Below are positions 43,883 to 58,800 of a DNA stretch of 64,000 nt, piece after piece. Within the stretch, counting starts at the first letter, position 1, and each line of letters starts with the position of its first letter. The notes under the pieces were generated by a model. It saw nothing but the letters and a program-made list of their open reading frames with translations, was not told where the DNA came from and ran no database searches. The DNA comes from Aphelenchoides besseyi (taxonomy: Eukaryota > Nematoda > Chromadorea > Rhabditida > Aphelenchoididae): positions 3,472,001 to 3,536,000 of the forward strand of contig JAMPIQ010000003.1 of assembly GCA_024699855.1 (NCBI GenBank), in the 5' to 3' direction. The translations under genes and the position numbers were made by a program.

Positions 43883-46800
43883 AGTAAACCCGACTATTTG
43901 GCAAAACTGAGCGAACGGCTATTGACCGATTTGGCAACCTTGGAAGGCGAAGAGATCACCGCATCAACTCGAGTCGAAGTTGAACGCATCGACGATGTAA
44001 CGGACATCGTTAAAACATATCTGATTGGTCAAGGAGCGAATGATGAGGAGCCTGAACCGGAAGCATTACCCGAATTCGCTTTTGAATCGGCTTCTGACAA
44101 TTTAAGTGAGGTCGTCGAACCGCTACAACTCCAATCGAAAACTTACGTCGATCGTTTGGAACGTGAAGAGGAACAGAAATTGGAGAAACGCGATTTCAAT
44201 CTCGTTACTGATGGAAAAGAGTTTCATGGAGTCACGGTCATTGCACCGGGTCGTGAAGTGTTTTCCGACACTGAAAGTGTGGATTCGATTGTTGCTCAAC
44301 GTCGTCAACCACGTTGCCTAACCGTTCAAGCGGATTGTGACTTGCAGCGCCGAGAAGATCGCAGTTCAAACGAAGTTATTTTCGCTCAAGCTCGAACCGC
44401 TGAAATCGCATTGATTCTACGACGTGAACGTTACATTCACAAGCAAAGAAAGTTGGAGAAAGCGGCCTATGGAATGGAACGTGAAGGGCAGGAGTTCCGC
44501 GATCGAACTGTTCTTCACGCAACTCGACGTTTCGAAAGTGCCGACGAAGAAGAAGAACCAAAAACGCTGGTCGAAGAGCCACCGGCTGCTGTTCAGTTGC
44601 CGCCACCAATCGTTCCAATTGAAGCCGAACCACTGGGTGATGTGCACTACGATCTTGTTCAAGAAGGACAAAATCTTCAAGGCGACTCGGCTCTTCGTCG
44701 TTTACGTAAATTTTCATCAGCCGACAGCGAACGTTCTTCGATTATTTTAATTGAACACGAACCGCCCCCGGCTTCCTACGACTTTGAAGTTTCTGGTCGA
44801 CATCTTGAAGGCGCTTCAATGCTTCGACGAAAACAAAAACGTTATAGCGAAGCATCAGCCGATGAGATTGCAGTTGCGGCAGCTCGACAACGAGGAGGCG
44901 TGACACATGTGACTGCAATTAAGAAAGAAGACGACAGCTTCTTTGAATTTGTGATGGAATGTCCGAATCATGGTCCGGACGTGCAGCGCAGACTGCGGGA
45001 GGTTCCTGATCAACGTTACGAAAACATCGATTACATCAAAGTGATTGAGAAAGATGCAGGAAATCGAAATGAACGAATTGAACGATCGATTGCAACGCCA
45101 AGAGAATGGCAATCGAAGTTGTCGGTTCACGAATTTGTTGCCGAATCGGTTAACCAACTCGTTCACATGGAACGTCGTGAATATCTCGACTTGGATAGTG
45201 AAGCCGACAGAAGTATCAGCGAAAGACGAACGATGAGTGTGGCACGTGATCTGATGGAATACAAAATTACAAACGAAAATTGTGCCGTTTTACTGGAGAA
45301 TCGCGGAGCACTTCAAGAGCGTGTTAGTGGATGGGCGCAACAAGAACAACGAGGTAGGTGGAATGCTTCAAATTCCGCGGCGTCGTCCCTTGTGATACGG
45401 AAATGTGTGTCGATGAGTGCATTAAATTCGAAAGACACATCGACCGTATCAGCGGAATCTTATTGCACAGAGCAGCAGAACGGTATCAACGTGTGCAACG
45501 ACTCCGTTCGTAACGGCAGCAGCCAGAACCTCGCCAACTACGGCGTGGCGATGTCCGAGGTCGAAACGGGCGAAGTTCGGGAGTGTCGTGTCGTGAAAGC
45601 ACCAATCTCTTCACCAAGTCCTTTTTCCACCGCACATAGCACTAAACTTACGGTTGCCGCCGCCGTTTCTACCGCACAGTCCGCATCGTTGCCGCCGCCT
45701 CCGCAGTCTGTCGCTCGCACAACGTATGAAGAACGATTGAACGAGAGTTTTAACGAACAACAGACTTCACGTTCGATTTTCCTGCCCAATCTACGCACGC
45801 TTCTTCCCGCTCACGACGAATCGCAGTCGGTTTTTCAACTCGCCACCTTCAAACCCAGCACCGAGTATCGTTCAATCTCAATGCCACCGGATGTGCGTTG
45901 GACACAACAAATACCCGTTCATCGAATAATACAGCCGATAAAAACAACAAATAATCAACAAGAAGTATTGCGTTCAACACTTACGTTTGATGACGAAGAC
46001 GATCTGTTAACCCAATCGATGTTCACTGATATCGTTAACATGCAACACAATTTTCAACGTCATGCGTCAACTCACGGAACAGAAATCGTTTTATTGGAAG
46101 TGCCCCCTGATGCTAATGGTCGAGTTTATGGAGTTCAATTGGACGTTCGTCGTTCTTCACTGCCGACTATCACTTCCGACAGCTTCAAACCGCTTCGTAC
46201 TTTGTTCTACGAACAGTTTACAGAATCAATGACCACCGATTCGTGGGATACACCAGCGAGTTGTTCATCTTCGGTTACAATTCGCGATCTTCCACCACTT
46301 GTAAGCACTCAACTTTCAACTGAGAATTCTGTCTCATTAGCAACTGACTTTTCTTCTACACAAAACACTATCGATGTGGAGTCCCGTGTGTTACATCATT
46401 CTGAAACTTATTCGTCATCATGTGAAGGAAGTGAACTCGTTTCAACTTCTGAACCAGAATTGAAAATCGAATGTGGAAAACCCACTCAACAACAGTCTTC
46501 AACCCTATTCGACGTTTTGTCTCCAATTCCCGAAGAAAATGGCGAAAAGTCGGTGCACACTTCTTCCTCGAGAACTGATGTTTCTACAGCCAAAATAGAC
46601 TCCAATTTCAAATCAAATCTTAACGTTTCTTCAGAAGATTTAAAGCTAATTGAAGTGAAAAACACAATCGCTGAAGGTGTGAATGTTGTTTCAGTTCACC
46701 GCCAAAACGAACACTCGCAACAAGCGAAAATTGTCAGAAGTTTACAGCACTTTGCAGAACAGGAGCAAACAGCACGAGAGTATGGAAAACAAGAAGTTAA

Positions 46801-49800
46801 AACTGACGTTGAAATTATGCAAATTCAAAAGCCAACAGTTGATGTTCGACAAGAAGTTAGTGTTCCATCCGCAAACTCAAATTCTCAACGGCTTCAGACA
46901 ACGAGAAGTCAGTCAGAAGAAGCTTCTGGACAAACTGTTTTGAAATGCGATGAATCGAATGCTTCAGTTAATCATATTCATCCGATGTCTAACGCGATTA
47001 GTGATCAGTTTAAATCGAGAGCAGCAGACTTCAACCAAACTTCTTTTGGCGCTTCTTTTGTATCGTCCGACGAGCAAAAAGCCGCCAGTCATCTTTCTCG
47101 TTCTTCAAATCGTGCTTCTGCTCAAAAGACAACTCGAGAATCTTCTGTCGAAGTCGCCAATCTGATTCTTGATGCTTCTTTTGTTGACTCCATTGGATTA
47201 GCAGACGTGCAAATCGATCAAAAATCACAGGAAGTGAATCAAGCAGTCACGAATGCAACAAGCCAACAGAATACAAGCGCTGTAATCGTAGTCGAAAACA
47301 AGTCGATTGAAGACAAAATCGAGAATACTCGACCACTGCAAGTTACCGATGCCGAAAATCGCAATTTCGTCATTGCATCTGAGAAAGTCAATCAACAACT
47401 GACGCATCCAACAGAAGAATCAATGGCCAGTTCCAGTATTCCAATAGTGGTTAAACAAAAAGTCGAAGAAACGACCATTGAGTTCCAAAACGTTGTCGCA
47501 AATGCGAAGGTTGATTTGCATTGTCTGCAACGATCTCATACCGTAGATGAACAAAATGCACAGATTGCTGCTCGAACGTCTTTAAATCAACATTTAAAGA
47601 CAACGGCAAGTCAAGAGAATGTTTGCAAAGAAGACCGAGACTTTGAACGAGCAGAAACATCCGAAGGAATACAACATTTTGGACCTCAGAGATCTTCCAA
47701 ATTTGCTTCTTTCCAAGCCAAAACTCCAACTGAGAGTAATGTTAACGTGCCCATAAATTTGCAGCCTGCAAATGCTAACAAAGCCTCTACTTCTCAGTCA
47801 GTTCGCGATCAAAATCGCGAGACAAGTGAAAAGACGATGATCGAAGCCCAAGAATCATCAATTAATTTGATTCACGAAGTGAAGTTGGTTGACGTTGAAA
47901 ACAGTGTAACAATCAGAACAGCACAGAAATTGACAGAACAACGAGAATTGAAAACTCAACAATCAGCCGCAGAAGAGAGAAGCACAGAAGAATGTTTAAC
48001 ACGTGAAGAACCCGACAAAATGACGACCTCAACGATTGGAATAGCCAACAATGCAACCGCAGAAATTGCAACTCCAGCAATCACTGACAACTCCACAGAT
48101 GTGGAGGTTCGTTTGGAATCAACAGTTGAGCGGAATCGATCAGCTGAACGCAGATTCCGCTGCCGTTCAAAGAGTCGGGCAGAAATGCGTTTACTAGCAA
48201 GTGGATTAATGAAATCAAAATCTGAAACGACTGCTCGTCACTTCGAACCACAAACCACCGATGCAAATATTGTTTTGGAACGACGGGCAAAATCTGTCAC
48301 AGTCGGAGAAACGGAAAGTCAAAGACCTCAGATTTCAACTGCTGATGTTCAGTTTTTGTCGAACGAAACTAGTGAAGAAAAAGCGGAAGTTAAAGTCGAA
48401 CTAAATCAACGGCCCACCAGCGAATCGCTAACCGACTCGCATATTCAATCGATTGCTGAGAAGGGTGCCGTTGGATTTAAGTCAAAGTCGTCTACCAAAG
48501 AAGAACGAAATGTGAACGAAACGTTGGATGCAATTGAAGTGAAAGAAAGTGCCGATAAAATTCAACGAACATCAAATCTCGAAACTGAAGCAATTCGATG
48601 TCAAGCTACCGGAAATGAAGTCACCAATCTTCTTCAATCGATTCAAATACTTTCGAAGGATGAACAGGCTTCTGTTGCAGTTGATCGTTTTGTCAATTTG
48701 ACTCAAGATCTCAACACAACAGCAACTACCGAATCCGAAATGTGTGTTGATTTGTGGCTTAATCCCAACTCAGCTGTGGAACTAATTGAACAGATCGATG
48801 CAATCGCTTCCGTTGAGACCATAAACCATCGCTTCAAAATTTCAGCTGCGCATTTACACGTGGTTTTGAAGAATTTGGAATCGGAAGTCAAGGAAGAATC
48901 AACGTGGCCAATTCGACTCATGGAACAACTGCAAATATCGTTGATTCCGTTTGAGGAAGCTCAGTTTTTGCTTGTCATCGAGTTACAACGTTTAATTAAA
49001 CGAGCAATCGAAGAGACAACCAAGACGCTTGAAAGGCCTTCAAATGCATTCGCTAAGGCAAAATTGGATTTTCAACAAAAAACAACTGATGAATCGAAAA
49101 GTCCTGAACTCTCTTCTCAACCTGTCGATGTGTTTAAAAAAGAAGATGAACGCCGTGAAACTGAAACAGTTTGGACCACTCAGCAACAACCAACAACTTC
49201 ACGGGTTCAAATGAGTGCAATCGAGCCATCAATCATAGCGAACAATCGACCGCAAATAACCCTGGAAGCCGATGTCACGGCGAACGTTCAATTTCGACGT
49301 TTAATCAAAATGCCAATTAGTGACATGGTCGTTGAAGATATGGAAAAGACGTTGAGTAGTTTAAGAAAAGTTGAGGAGTGGTTGAACGCAAAAGCAACAG
49401 TTGAAGAGTATGTCGGAGATGATTTCGACTTTGTTGACGACAATTCGAGTCAAAGAGCGGCCGTACGACGAAAGAACATCGAAACGGATTCTGTGCAACT
49501 GACAATCAGTGCAGCAAGCGATGACTTGGAATCCACAAAGAAGCCAAATGCAGAACATAGACCAAAAGAGCAACAATCGATTTCTACGCCGACGACAATT
49601 CAACGAACTGAAGACAACGAAGCTACTGATTTTATTACTCCAACAACAACGGCAGTCACCGAATCCTCAATCTTTTCTGTGATTTCCAATTCCGTACCAC
49701 CAATTTTAACGCAACGAACTGAACCAATGAGTCGAAGTTTGTTGTACACTATCGATGAACATCAGGCAACAAATACGATTCCAACGGTTTTCGATCATAT

Positions 49801-52800
49801 TGACAAAAATGCGTGTACTTTCTCCCTGCCACCCGAGATTGCCACGACCGTAGTCGGCGAGTTTCACGCTGCTAAACCCCAAACTGCTGCTGCAACTGAT
49901 GTAAAAATTTCAGAACGTCGTCGTCATTCTGATTCAGGATTTCGCGGCGAAAGTGTTGCTAGTTTTTCCGAAGCTCAAACTGTTCATCAACAAAGGACTG
50001 CGGTTCCGCGAGTTAGTGAAACACCAACTGACACATTGCATTCGTTGAGTGAGTCGATCCATTTCGATTGTCGAGTTGATGGCCAATCTCGTCGATTCAT
50101 AGAAGAGCGAATGGATGAACAGAGTGAGTCAAGTTTCGACATTGTAACCGCACCAATTGAATCGACCACACACTTCGATTTGACCTTTGCCGATCAAACA
50201 GAGTTCATCGATTCGATTCGAGAAGATCGAAGACACGAGTCTCAATCGAAACATACTGCTTCTTTGGGTTCAGAACAAACGGATGTAACGCAAATTGCAA
50301 CGAAGACAGAAAGTAGTGAACAAACAACATCGTTGGTTAACGAGAAGCCCATGCTTACTGATGCACTGATCACAAAAACAACTACCAAAGAATCTGCCAA
50401 TATGTCTGCAGCATTCAATCAAGAACTTCGAGAATCGAGCACAAAAAGTCATTCAACTTCAAGGACCGATGGAACGATTCGAAAATTTGCGATCGAGAAA
50501 AAAGAATTGGAATTGAAAGCAAAAGAGCTCCAAGAAAACGATTCAATGGTGCAACTAACAAAACGAGAAGAATCGCTCAGCGCCAATGCTCGTGAGTTTT
50601 CGAACATCGAAGTCGAATCTACAGTTCAATTATCAAAAATTGGACCTTCAACTGTCGATGCAGAACAGTCGGAGATCGTTCCAACGAGTCTTAGAAACGA
50701 ACACAAATTGCAAACATCAGCAAGTCAAAACGAAATTGTCAATGTCGATAATGATCTGCATATCGAGGAGCCATCAGTTCAAACTCAAAAGATCGAAAGA
50801 CTAAGAACCGAGGAAAAAGCAAACTTGATCTCCAGAGCTTCAAGTCAAGAGGAAACACAGCTTTTGAGTTCATTCGAATTGTCGAACAACAAAAAAGAGG
50901 TGGTCGCCAATCTCCCAAATCAAGAACGAGCAAAAACAGAAGAAGTTTTACGAGAATTTGGAGAAGAAAACATGAGTTTAATTCGTCAGACATCACTAAT
51001 CGACTCCAATCAATTTGCAATTGTGAATATGAACGAAAAAGCACACGAGAGAAGTGAGGTGCGTACTCAAGCAGCTGGAGAGCTGAACACAAGCTCACAG
51101 ATCAATTTAACTCAATCGACCGTTAATGAAACATCCGAAAAAATACGCTCAACTAAGGTTATCGATGGCAATGAGCGAAGATTCAAAATTGCCGACAGCA
51201 GTTTGGACGAGCAGTTTGTGCGCTCAGATGTACAGGAACCAGTCCAACACATTCAAAAGTCTTATCATAGCGAGGAATCTGACGGACAGTTTGTTGAGTT
51301 CGGAAGAGCGAATGTTCAAACTGCGATTGTTTTGGAGCGAATTAGAAGACCAAAAGAAAGTCCAGAAGTCGAAAGACATTCTGTTGACAAAGCAATTATT
51401 ACTGAGCAGTTGAACATAAGAGCTTCTTCTGTCGAACAAAAGACCAACAACACGAGTTTGCAACGATCTTCTTCAGCAGCTTCCGTTTCTCACAAACAAC
51501 GCATTGCGAATGCCAATTATGCGGAATTACGATCAAAAGCAGTCAGCCAGGAAGAACGGACGTTCGCCACTTCTCTAATGAATGTCGATGATCGGGAGTC
51601 CGTTTCGCACGTTGCACGTTCGGCGAGTCGAGATTCAGTCTCTAAAAGTGCTCGCGAAGCATCGATTGAGAATGTTGCTCTTATTCACGATACTCGTCTT
51701 TCTGATGCTGTTGAGAGAACTCAACTTCTGATTAATACAAAGATATCAACCGCCAATCAGTTGAATGCTAAAGCCGCCCAAAATGAAGCCGTCGACTTGA
51801 GCGCCAATCTTCAAGACGTACAGCAAACCGATTCCACTGATATGACTCAGAAATTGGATGTCGCTGAAAAACAAGAACGCGATTTCAAAATCTCAAGTCA
51901 GTCGATTGAACAATCTTTGAATGCACCAACAGAATCAAACGCCGTTAAGACGTTGCAGAAAATAGCAAACGATGAAGAAGTAAAACAAACAGCTCGTGAA
52001 TTCGGACGTGAAAACACGACGGCAGATGTCGTTCTTCAACGACTGTCCAAATCACCAAATGCAGAAGCACAACAACTGAATTTGAAAGACGCGTCGACTA
52101 TCAATCAACAGTTGGCCACAAGAGCAAGTGGAGAAGAAGAAAGAAGTGGTGGAATGATGTTACAACGCCATGAAGCAAGAGCATCTACATCTCAAACAGT
52201 TAGGTCCAAGTCCGTAGAATCATTGGCTTTGTATTCGAGCGCTTCAAAATCCGAAAATGCTGGTTTCTCTACTTCTTTAACGTTAACCGGAGACCATCAA
52301 TTTGCATCAGAAAGAATACGTGATCGAAATGTTGAAGCAGCAGAAAAATCAACTCCCGAATCTACGAATGTCACCGCGAATCTTCAACACGATATCACGA
52401 TGATCGACATGAGTGAAATTACGAGTCAGAACTTGCAAGATCGCTCAACACAAAACGATCTACTGAATACGTTGGCGGCCTCCACTGTTGAATCAAACGT
52501 TCAAACTCAGTTGCAACAAAGTCAATTGCCGATGGAATTTGTGGTCGTAAAACCGATTGCTGATGTTGGCGCTGAAAGCCGTGATTTCAAGATCACAACG
52601 GAAACAATTTCCGGCACATTTGAGCAGCAGCAAAGTGATGAAGATGCTCAACAGATCGAAAAAATCGGCCAGAAAGACGAAGCTCATGCGCAATATCGTG
52701 AGTTTTCTGATGTTACTGCCGATACCAATGTCACGCTGCAAAGAATTTCCACGACTGGAACCGATAAAACAGCAAATCAACAGTTCTCTGATACTTTTGT

Positions 52801-55800
52801 TATTTCTAACGCTTTACAAACACAAACTCCAACGAACACACAACAGACGACCATTCAAAGTTTGAAGAGAAAAGATGCCGAACAGTCGGTTCAATTCATT
52901 GGATCAGAAGCTAAAGCTGAAGCGGTGATCTTGAGTTCAACGGCTTCAACTGACGAAAAAGCCGGATTCGATGTTTTCTTTCAATCTTCTCCCACAAAAG
53001 ATCAGTCGGTTGAACGTTCTTTCCGCTGTCGTTCAAAGAGCCAGGAAACGAAGACTTTCAAAGTCCCAGGAAATGAAAAAGTGGCTTTGGTTCAACAAAC
53101 AACACAAATTGAGGTCGCACGACATGCGGAGACGGTGTTAGCGAAGCGAGATGAGTCGGCAATAGCGCACACGGCGGCAACCACACCACAGAACTTTGTG
53201 TTGCACGCTCAAAGCACCGTTCCGCATCAAATCACTTCAGATGCCGCCGCCGACAAGCCAACTGCCCAACTAGTAGCCACCGAAAAAGTGGCCGAAGAAG
53301 GACAACAACGGCAAATCATCGAACAGCTCGAACAATTAGGAACGATTCACGAACAACAGAAGACAAGTGAAACAACAAAAGAAGAACAACAACGAACTTT
53401 CAATGCCGCGTTGGTGCGAACTCCATCGCTTGAACGAACTCGTGGAATCGTAAAATCGAAAAGCAACATCGAAGTTCGCTCAACTATTTGTCAAGCGCAA
53501 ACCGAAGAACTTCAAATTAATCGGAATTTCCAAAGTCTTATCACTCACGAAGACCAATCAAACATCTCAAAAGCTGAGTCCATTTTATTGTCCAGTGTTC
53601 TAAACACCGAAGCTACGAAACAAGATCGTGCAGTTGAAATTCGTCGCGTTCAAAGCGAATCAGATGCTCGACGCACAATTCTGGAGCGCGAAACATTCGA
53701 ACGTATCGACAATATTGAAGGCTCAATTATTCGAAAACCTGAAGAAACGATGAGTATCGTAAATGAAGTTGTCAAAACAAACCAGCAAACAAAAATCGAC
53801 CTGCCGTCTCGTTTGTTGGAAATCGCAGTGTTGGGCACGAAGTCTGCAATTGAATCACATGAAGAAATGAGCAGTAAACTTCAATCTATTCCACAAATTG
53901 AGGCAATAAACACAACGGTAATAGAGAAGCTGCAATGTCAACATGACGATCAATTGGCTGTTTCCAATGCTCAACCTGTCAAACTTGAATCGACCTCAGT
54001 TGATGTCCAAAAAGTTCATGAACTACCAACTTTCCGGCAAATTGAAGAAACAGCCAAGTTTGCAGAGTTCACAAATCAATCGACCGAAGTTGGTGCCACT
54101 TTCCAACGTTTGAATCGACCATCGGCTGAGGAGCACATTGTCGAAGCACTAAATGACAAACGTCAACTGGCTGATGCTTTAACAACACGTGCATCACAAG
54201 AAGATATTGCAGAGAAAACGGTTCATTTACAAAAACCCGAATCAACAGCAATGGTCGACTTGATGACTTCTGTTTATTTACAGCAAGACGACAGCTTAAC
54301 GACTATTGCTTCAACCGATGTATCTCAATGGTTGGAATCGAATGTTACAGCTACTGAACAGTCAGCTTCTGCAATTCAAAATCTGAAGAGTGGAAACGAA
54401 GAAACAGCGCAGACAAAGTTACAACCGAGTAAACTTGAATCTGTTGGACTGATTCGCGAAACCCAATTTGTCGACAAAGATGCTGCAGTCACAAGAACAT
54501 TGCCATCAGAAATACGAACCGTTCAACAATTGCAGACTTTCGCGTCCGGTGACGCTAAAACACAAACCGAAGTATCGATTCCAAAAACTGAAGACCAAAA
54601 AGCTGCAGAGCAAACAACTTCACTTCGTACCGAAGCTTCTGATCAACGCGAATTCTCGATTGAACGTCAAGTTTTGAACAACAAATTGGCACGTCAGACT
54701 TCGAACGAAAACATCGAGAGTATTCAAAAAGATATCCGTACGTCAGAAGTTAGCCAGAAATACGCAGAATTTAAAACAACCGATTCGACAACCAACGCGG
54801 TTTTCGAACGTTTACAACGACAACCGGCACAAAGCGAAAACGAAATGACCGTTTCGTTGACTGAACGGCTGATCAACGTGTTGACGGCCAAATCAAGTGG
54901 AATCGAAGTGACCACTCGAGACGCCGCTCTTCAACGTTTGATTGATGCTGAGGCCGTTGCCGAGACTGCAAAACGAATGGCAAGAGCAGATTTCGCCAAT
55001 TTAACGACTCAAGCGGCAACGAACATCGTCGATCTAATCCAATCGTCTTTAACGGCCGTAGAAGAAGCAGTTGAAGTTGATCGTCTAATTAGAAGTGGGA
55101 ACAAAGAAAAGGCTGAAATTCGAGTACGCGAACTCGTCAATCGAGCAGCTTCATTGATTCATCATTACAGCTTTGTGGACTCCGATTCACTGGTCCAAAT
55201 TCTGCTTGCAGATGCGTCGCGCAATTTCGATCTTTTGAATACAACGGCAACAACCGATTGGGCAGTTGAACTGCGAGTTGAGATCGAAAACGCGTTGAAA
55301 CCGGCGGCGGATGTTACCGTTAGCCAATTGCAACAAGCACACGATAACGCTGAAGTGCTTCAACTCAAAGATGCAGTGGTCAACGCTTCTGCTCATCTCA
55401 GCCAAATTTCAGAAGATGAACAAGCGAACAAAATTCGTTCAACAGCAAACATCAGCGCTGCATCGCCGCATCAAACTCGTGAATTCGAACAGTCGAATGT
55501 TGTCCTAACTGCTGAATGGACTCGTTTGTCCCGATCGACAGCCATGGAAGAAAGTGAAACGAAGAGACAAATGACAAGCAAATTAAAGGAGGGCCTTCGA
55601 ACCTCTGCATCGACAGACGTGACGTGGAATGAAGGAATTGAGATTAAGAGCGAAGGAAAAGCAGAGAAGTTGGATGCTCAATTAAGTGAACGTATACGTG
55701 AACGAAGTGAATTAGAAACCGAAGAATCGAAATACGATGCATTGGGAATTGGTCGTAAATTCTATGGCGAACAGCAAACTGCCGATTCAACAACAGTTTT

Positions 55801-58800
55801 GCCTGATGATCGTCATGATGTTGTTAAGGAAAAGTTCCGTGAATTCGGTAACGAAACGAGTAATTTGGAAGCAAGCATCGAACTTGTCGATAATGATGCT
55901 CATTCTGTTGCACAACTAACCCATTCAACGAGTGTAACAAACGTTCTGAATACGCAAGCAACTACGTCTCAAAATGAAATGCAAAGTCATGTTCTTCAAC
56001 GAGCAGATTCGACCGGTCATGCATCAACGATTCGTGCTGCTAAAGTTTCCGAACAGTCAACTCAAAAGTTCAAGACAAGCAGCGAGAATTTGAGCCCAAC
56101 AATCACCGCCATCGAACGAGCAACTGAACAAGTCGAACACACGATTGGAATTGCAAACGCTGAGCGAATTCAGCCGTCCGTATATCGAGAATACGAAGAA
56201 GCGAATATCGACACAACCACTCAACTCGTTCGCTTGCCATCAGCTCAACCACGTGAAGCAGAAGCTCCGTCTCGTGTTTTGCATCAAACACATGCGATCA
56301 GCGAGACGTGCAATGTTGTTGCATCAGAGGAAAAGCGACAGAAAGAAGAAGTCGTAGCAAAACGGCCGGAAGCAGCTGCACAAGAGACGAAAGTTATCGA
56401 AGTTGCCAACGAAATGTCTACGTCTTCGAACTTCAAAGCCGTCAGCAATGTTGCTCACAATACCCAAGTTCAATTTGAACGTGTCACGGAACAATCGATC
56501 GCTGAAAGTATTGCAAGTGATCGTTCCACTGAAGCTACAAAATCCGAACATTTACGTCAATTCGAAGATACACGACAACAATTCGATGCTATTTACAGTA
56601 CAATTGAGACTGAGTTTGAATCCTTGGCAACTATGCGTGAAGCATCAATCGAACAAGCAGCTCTCCGTGCCAAAGCAACAAGCGATACAACGGCTGCGAC
56701 ATACAATACGATTCTTCCAATTCCAGCAAGTGAGAGCGTTCAAGTCGTGGCTCGCGACATCCAAACAGCGGAAGAAGAACGTCGATTCGCAGTGGAAGTC
56801 ACCGAAGTTCGAAAACAATTTGCACACGGCGATTCAGTCGGCGATATACGAAGTCGATTGAGCGAAGTGAACAAAATGAGTGGAACGGAAATGACGATAA
56901 TCGAAAGTGGTGATGAAAAACACGATGTTGAGGTTCTTCTCGTTCGACAACCGCTACAAAAACGAAGTTTTGCCGCCGATCACGTGGTCATGATGAGCGC
57001 TAAACTGAGTCAGTCCTTGAATGCTCTACGAGCTTCGGATGTTCAAACCGAAAGTTCGTGTACGTGGACGGGAAAACAACCAATGAAAACAAAGACCAGT
57101 ACCTTCTTTACAAAACAAACCCAAGAACCGGCCGTTTTGTCTGCTCGAGCATCGGCTGACACGCATTTGGGTTTCACTACTTCGTTGATGAAGACATCCA
57201 GTGGATTTTCACTGGAAAAAACAACAATAAATGAAGGAGTTAAAGAACAATGTCCGACCATCCATTTGAAGGCGATCAACGATCGTGGTACCGCGAACAT
57301 AACCGACTGGCGAACTGTCGATCGTGATTTGGACACTTCAGCGATACGACGGGAAGTTCTGAATGTCACCGCAACACTGAAGACCGTTGCAAGCCGAGAT
57401 GAAACAACTTCCATCTCCGAGATTTGGGCTGCAGAAACACAGACAGCCGACGCTCGATACCTGATTAAACTGCGACCCGAAGACGATGTGCTTCGTAACT
57501 TCCGAATCGAAATTGCCGAATCGGCGACCATCCAACTAAATCGACCGTTGAGTGTGGACGGACAAACGGCCATTCAACGTTCAACTTCTCGAGATGCAAT
57601 TGCCCTTCGGAGTGCGGAGGCTGGCGATGCGCGACTTAAAATTGAAATCGATTTGGGGCTTCGCGATGCACGCACAACACGCGCCGAGGCGTCGCAGCAA
57701 ATTCGTGAAAAACTGACGATTTCAGCTCCATCTCTCGACCTTGAAGCCGTCGAACGAACGTCTCTAAACGTCCAACTCGAACATCGAAATGTGTTCGAAT
57801 CGACTGAACGACTTTTCCGAATTCCGCGATCCGATTTGCCGCAACGATTCGAAACAGATGCTGCAACCAACGTTCGTGTCCGAACTGAAGTTGATATGAT
57901 CGGCCGTCCACATATTCGAGAGGAAACATCAACGACAAGAAAAATCCCCAACTTCGAGGTGCCAATTTCAACTGAAATTCCCGAGTTCGAAGAGGACGAA
58001 GCGCTTTTGTATGCCGATTTGAAAACGCGGTTTCCGAAAGCAGACGAGTCAACAGTTACACTTTGGATTCCCCGAACCTATGAGCCTCAGAATCTGAAGA
58101 CCAGAGCGGCAGGTGACGAGAAAACGACCGTCGCTGAAGATTGGCGTATTCCCGAAGCAAATGAACGAACCGAAGTAACAAAATGGATTTCACGAGACGG
58201 TGAGCCATTGGCCAAGAAGATGTCAGAGTCACGAGAAGAAAACCGAAGTGCTGGCTACGTGTTCGAATGGCCAATTCAAGCAGAAATTCGAGAATTCACT
58301 TTAGTGGATAGTCGTGATGGTGGAAAATCCACTCTGCTAACAAAAGCAGCCAGTGAAGCAATCAAAACAATCACATTAGCTCTTACTCAACGTCTTCAAC
58401 ATGAGATTCTGCGTCGAAAACTTATTCATCGTTTAAAAGAAACCGTTGCATTACGACTCTTCGAGTCAACTCACGAGCAAACGACCGTCAATGCCACTTT
58501 TCATGTTCCTCCATCAATGGCGCATACAACTCACCAGCTCGATTGTGTACGTGAAGGTGAACCGTTGAAGAAACGATTGAAGGAAAGTGGAGATGTTCAG
58601 GAATCTGTGAATGTCGAATGGTCGAGAAGAAATCAAGTGGAAGCCCGAGAAATTGTCAAGAAGATTGCTGGTTATGGCGGTGCTTTGCATTTGAACACCT
58701 ACGCAGCTGAAGATATACGATTGGATGTTCTTCGTGAGTTGAAACGAGATGAACAGTTTGGAGTCGCTGAGGTCACGAGAAAACACTCAAATCAACTTCC

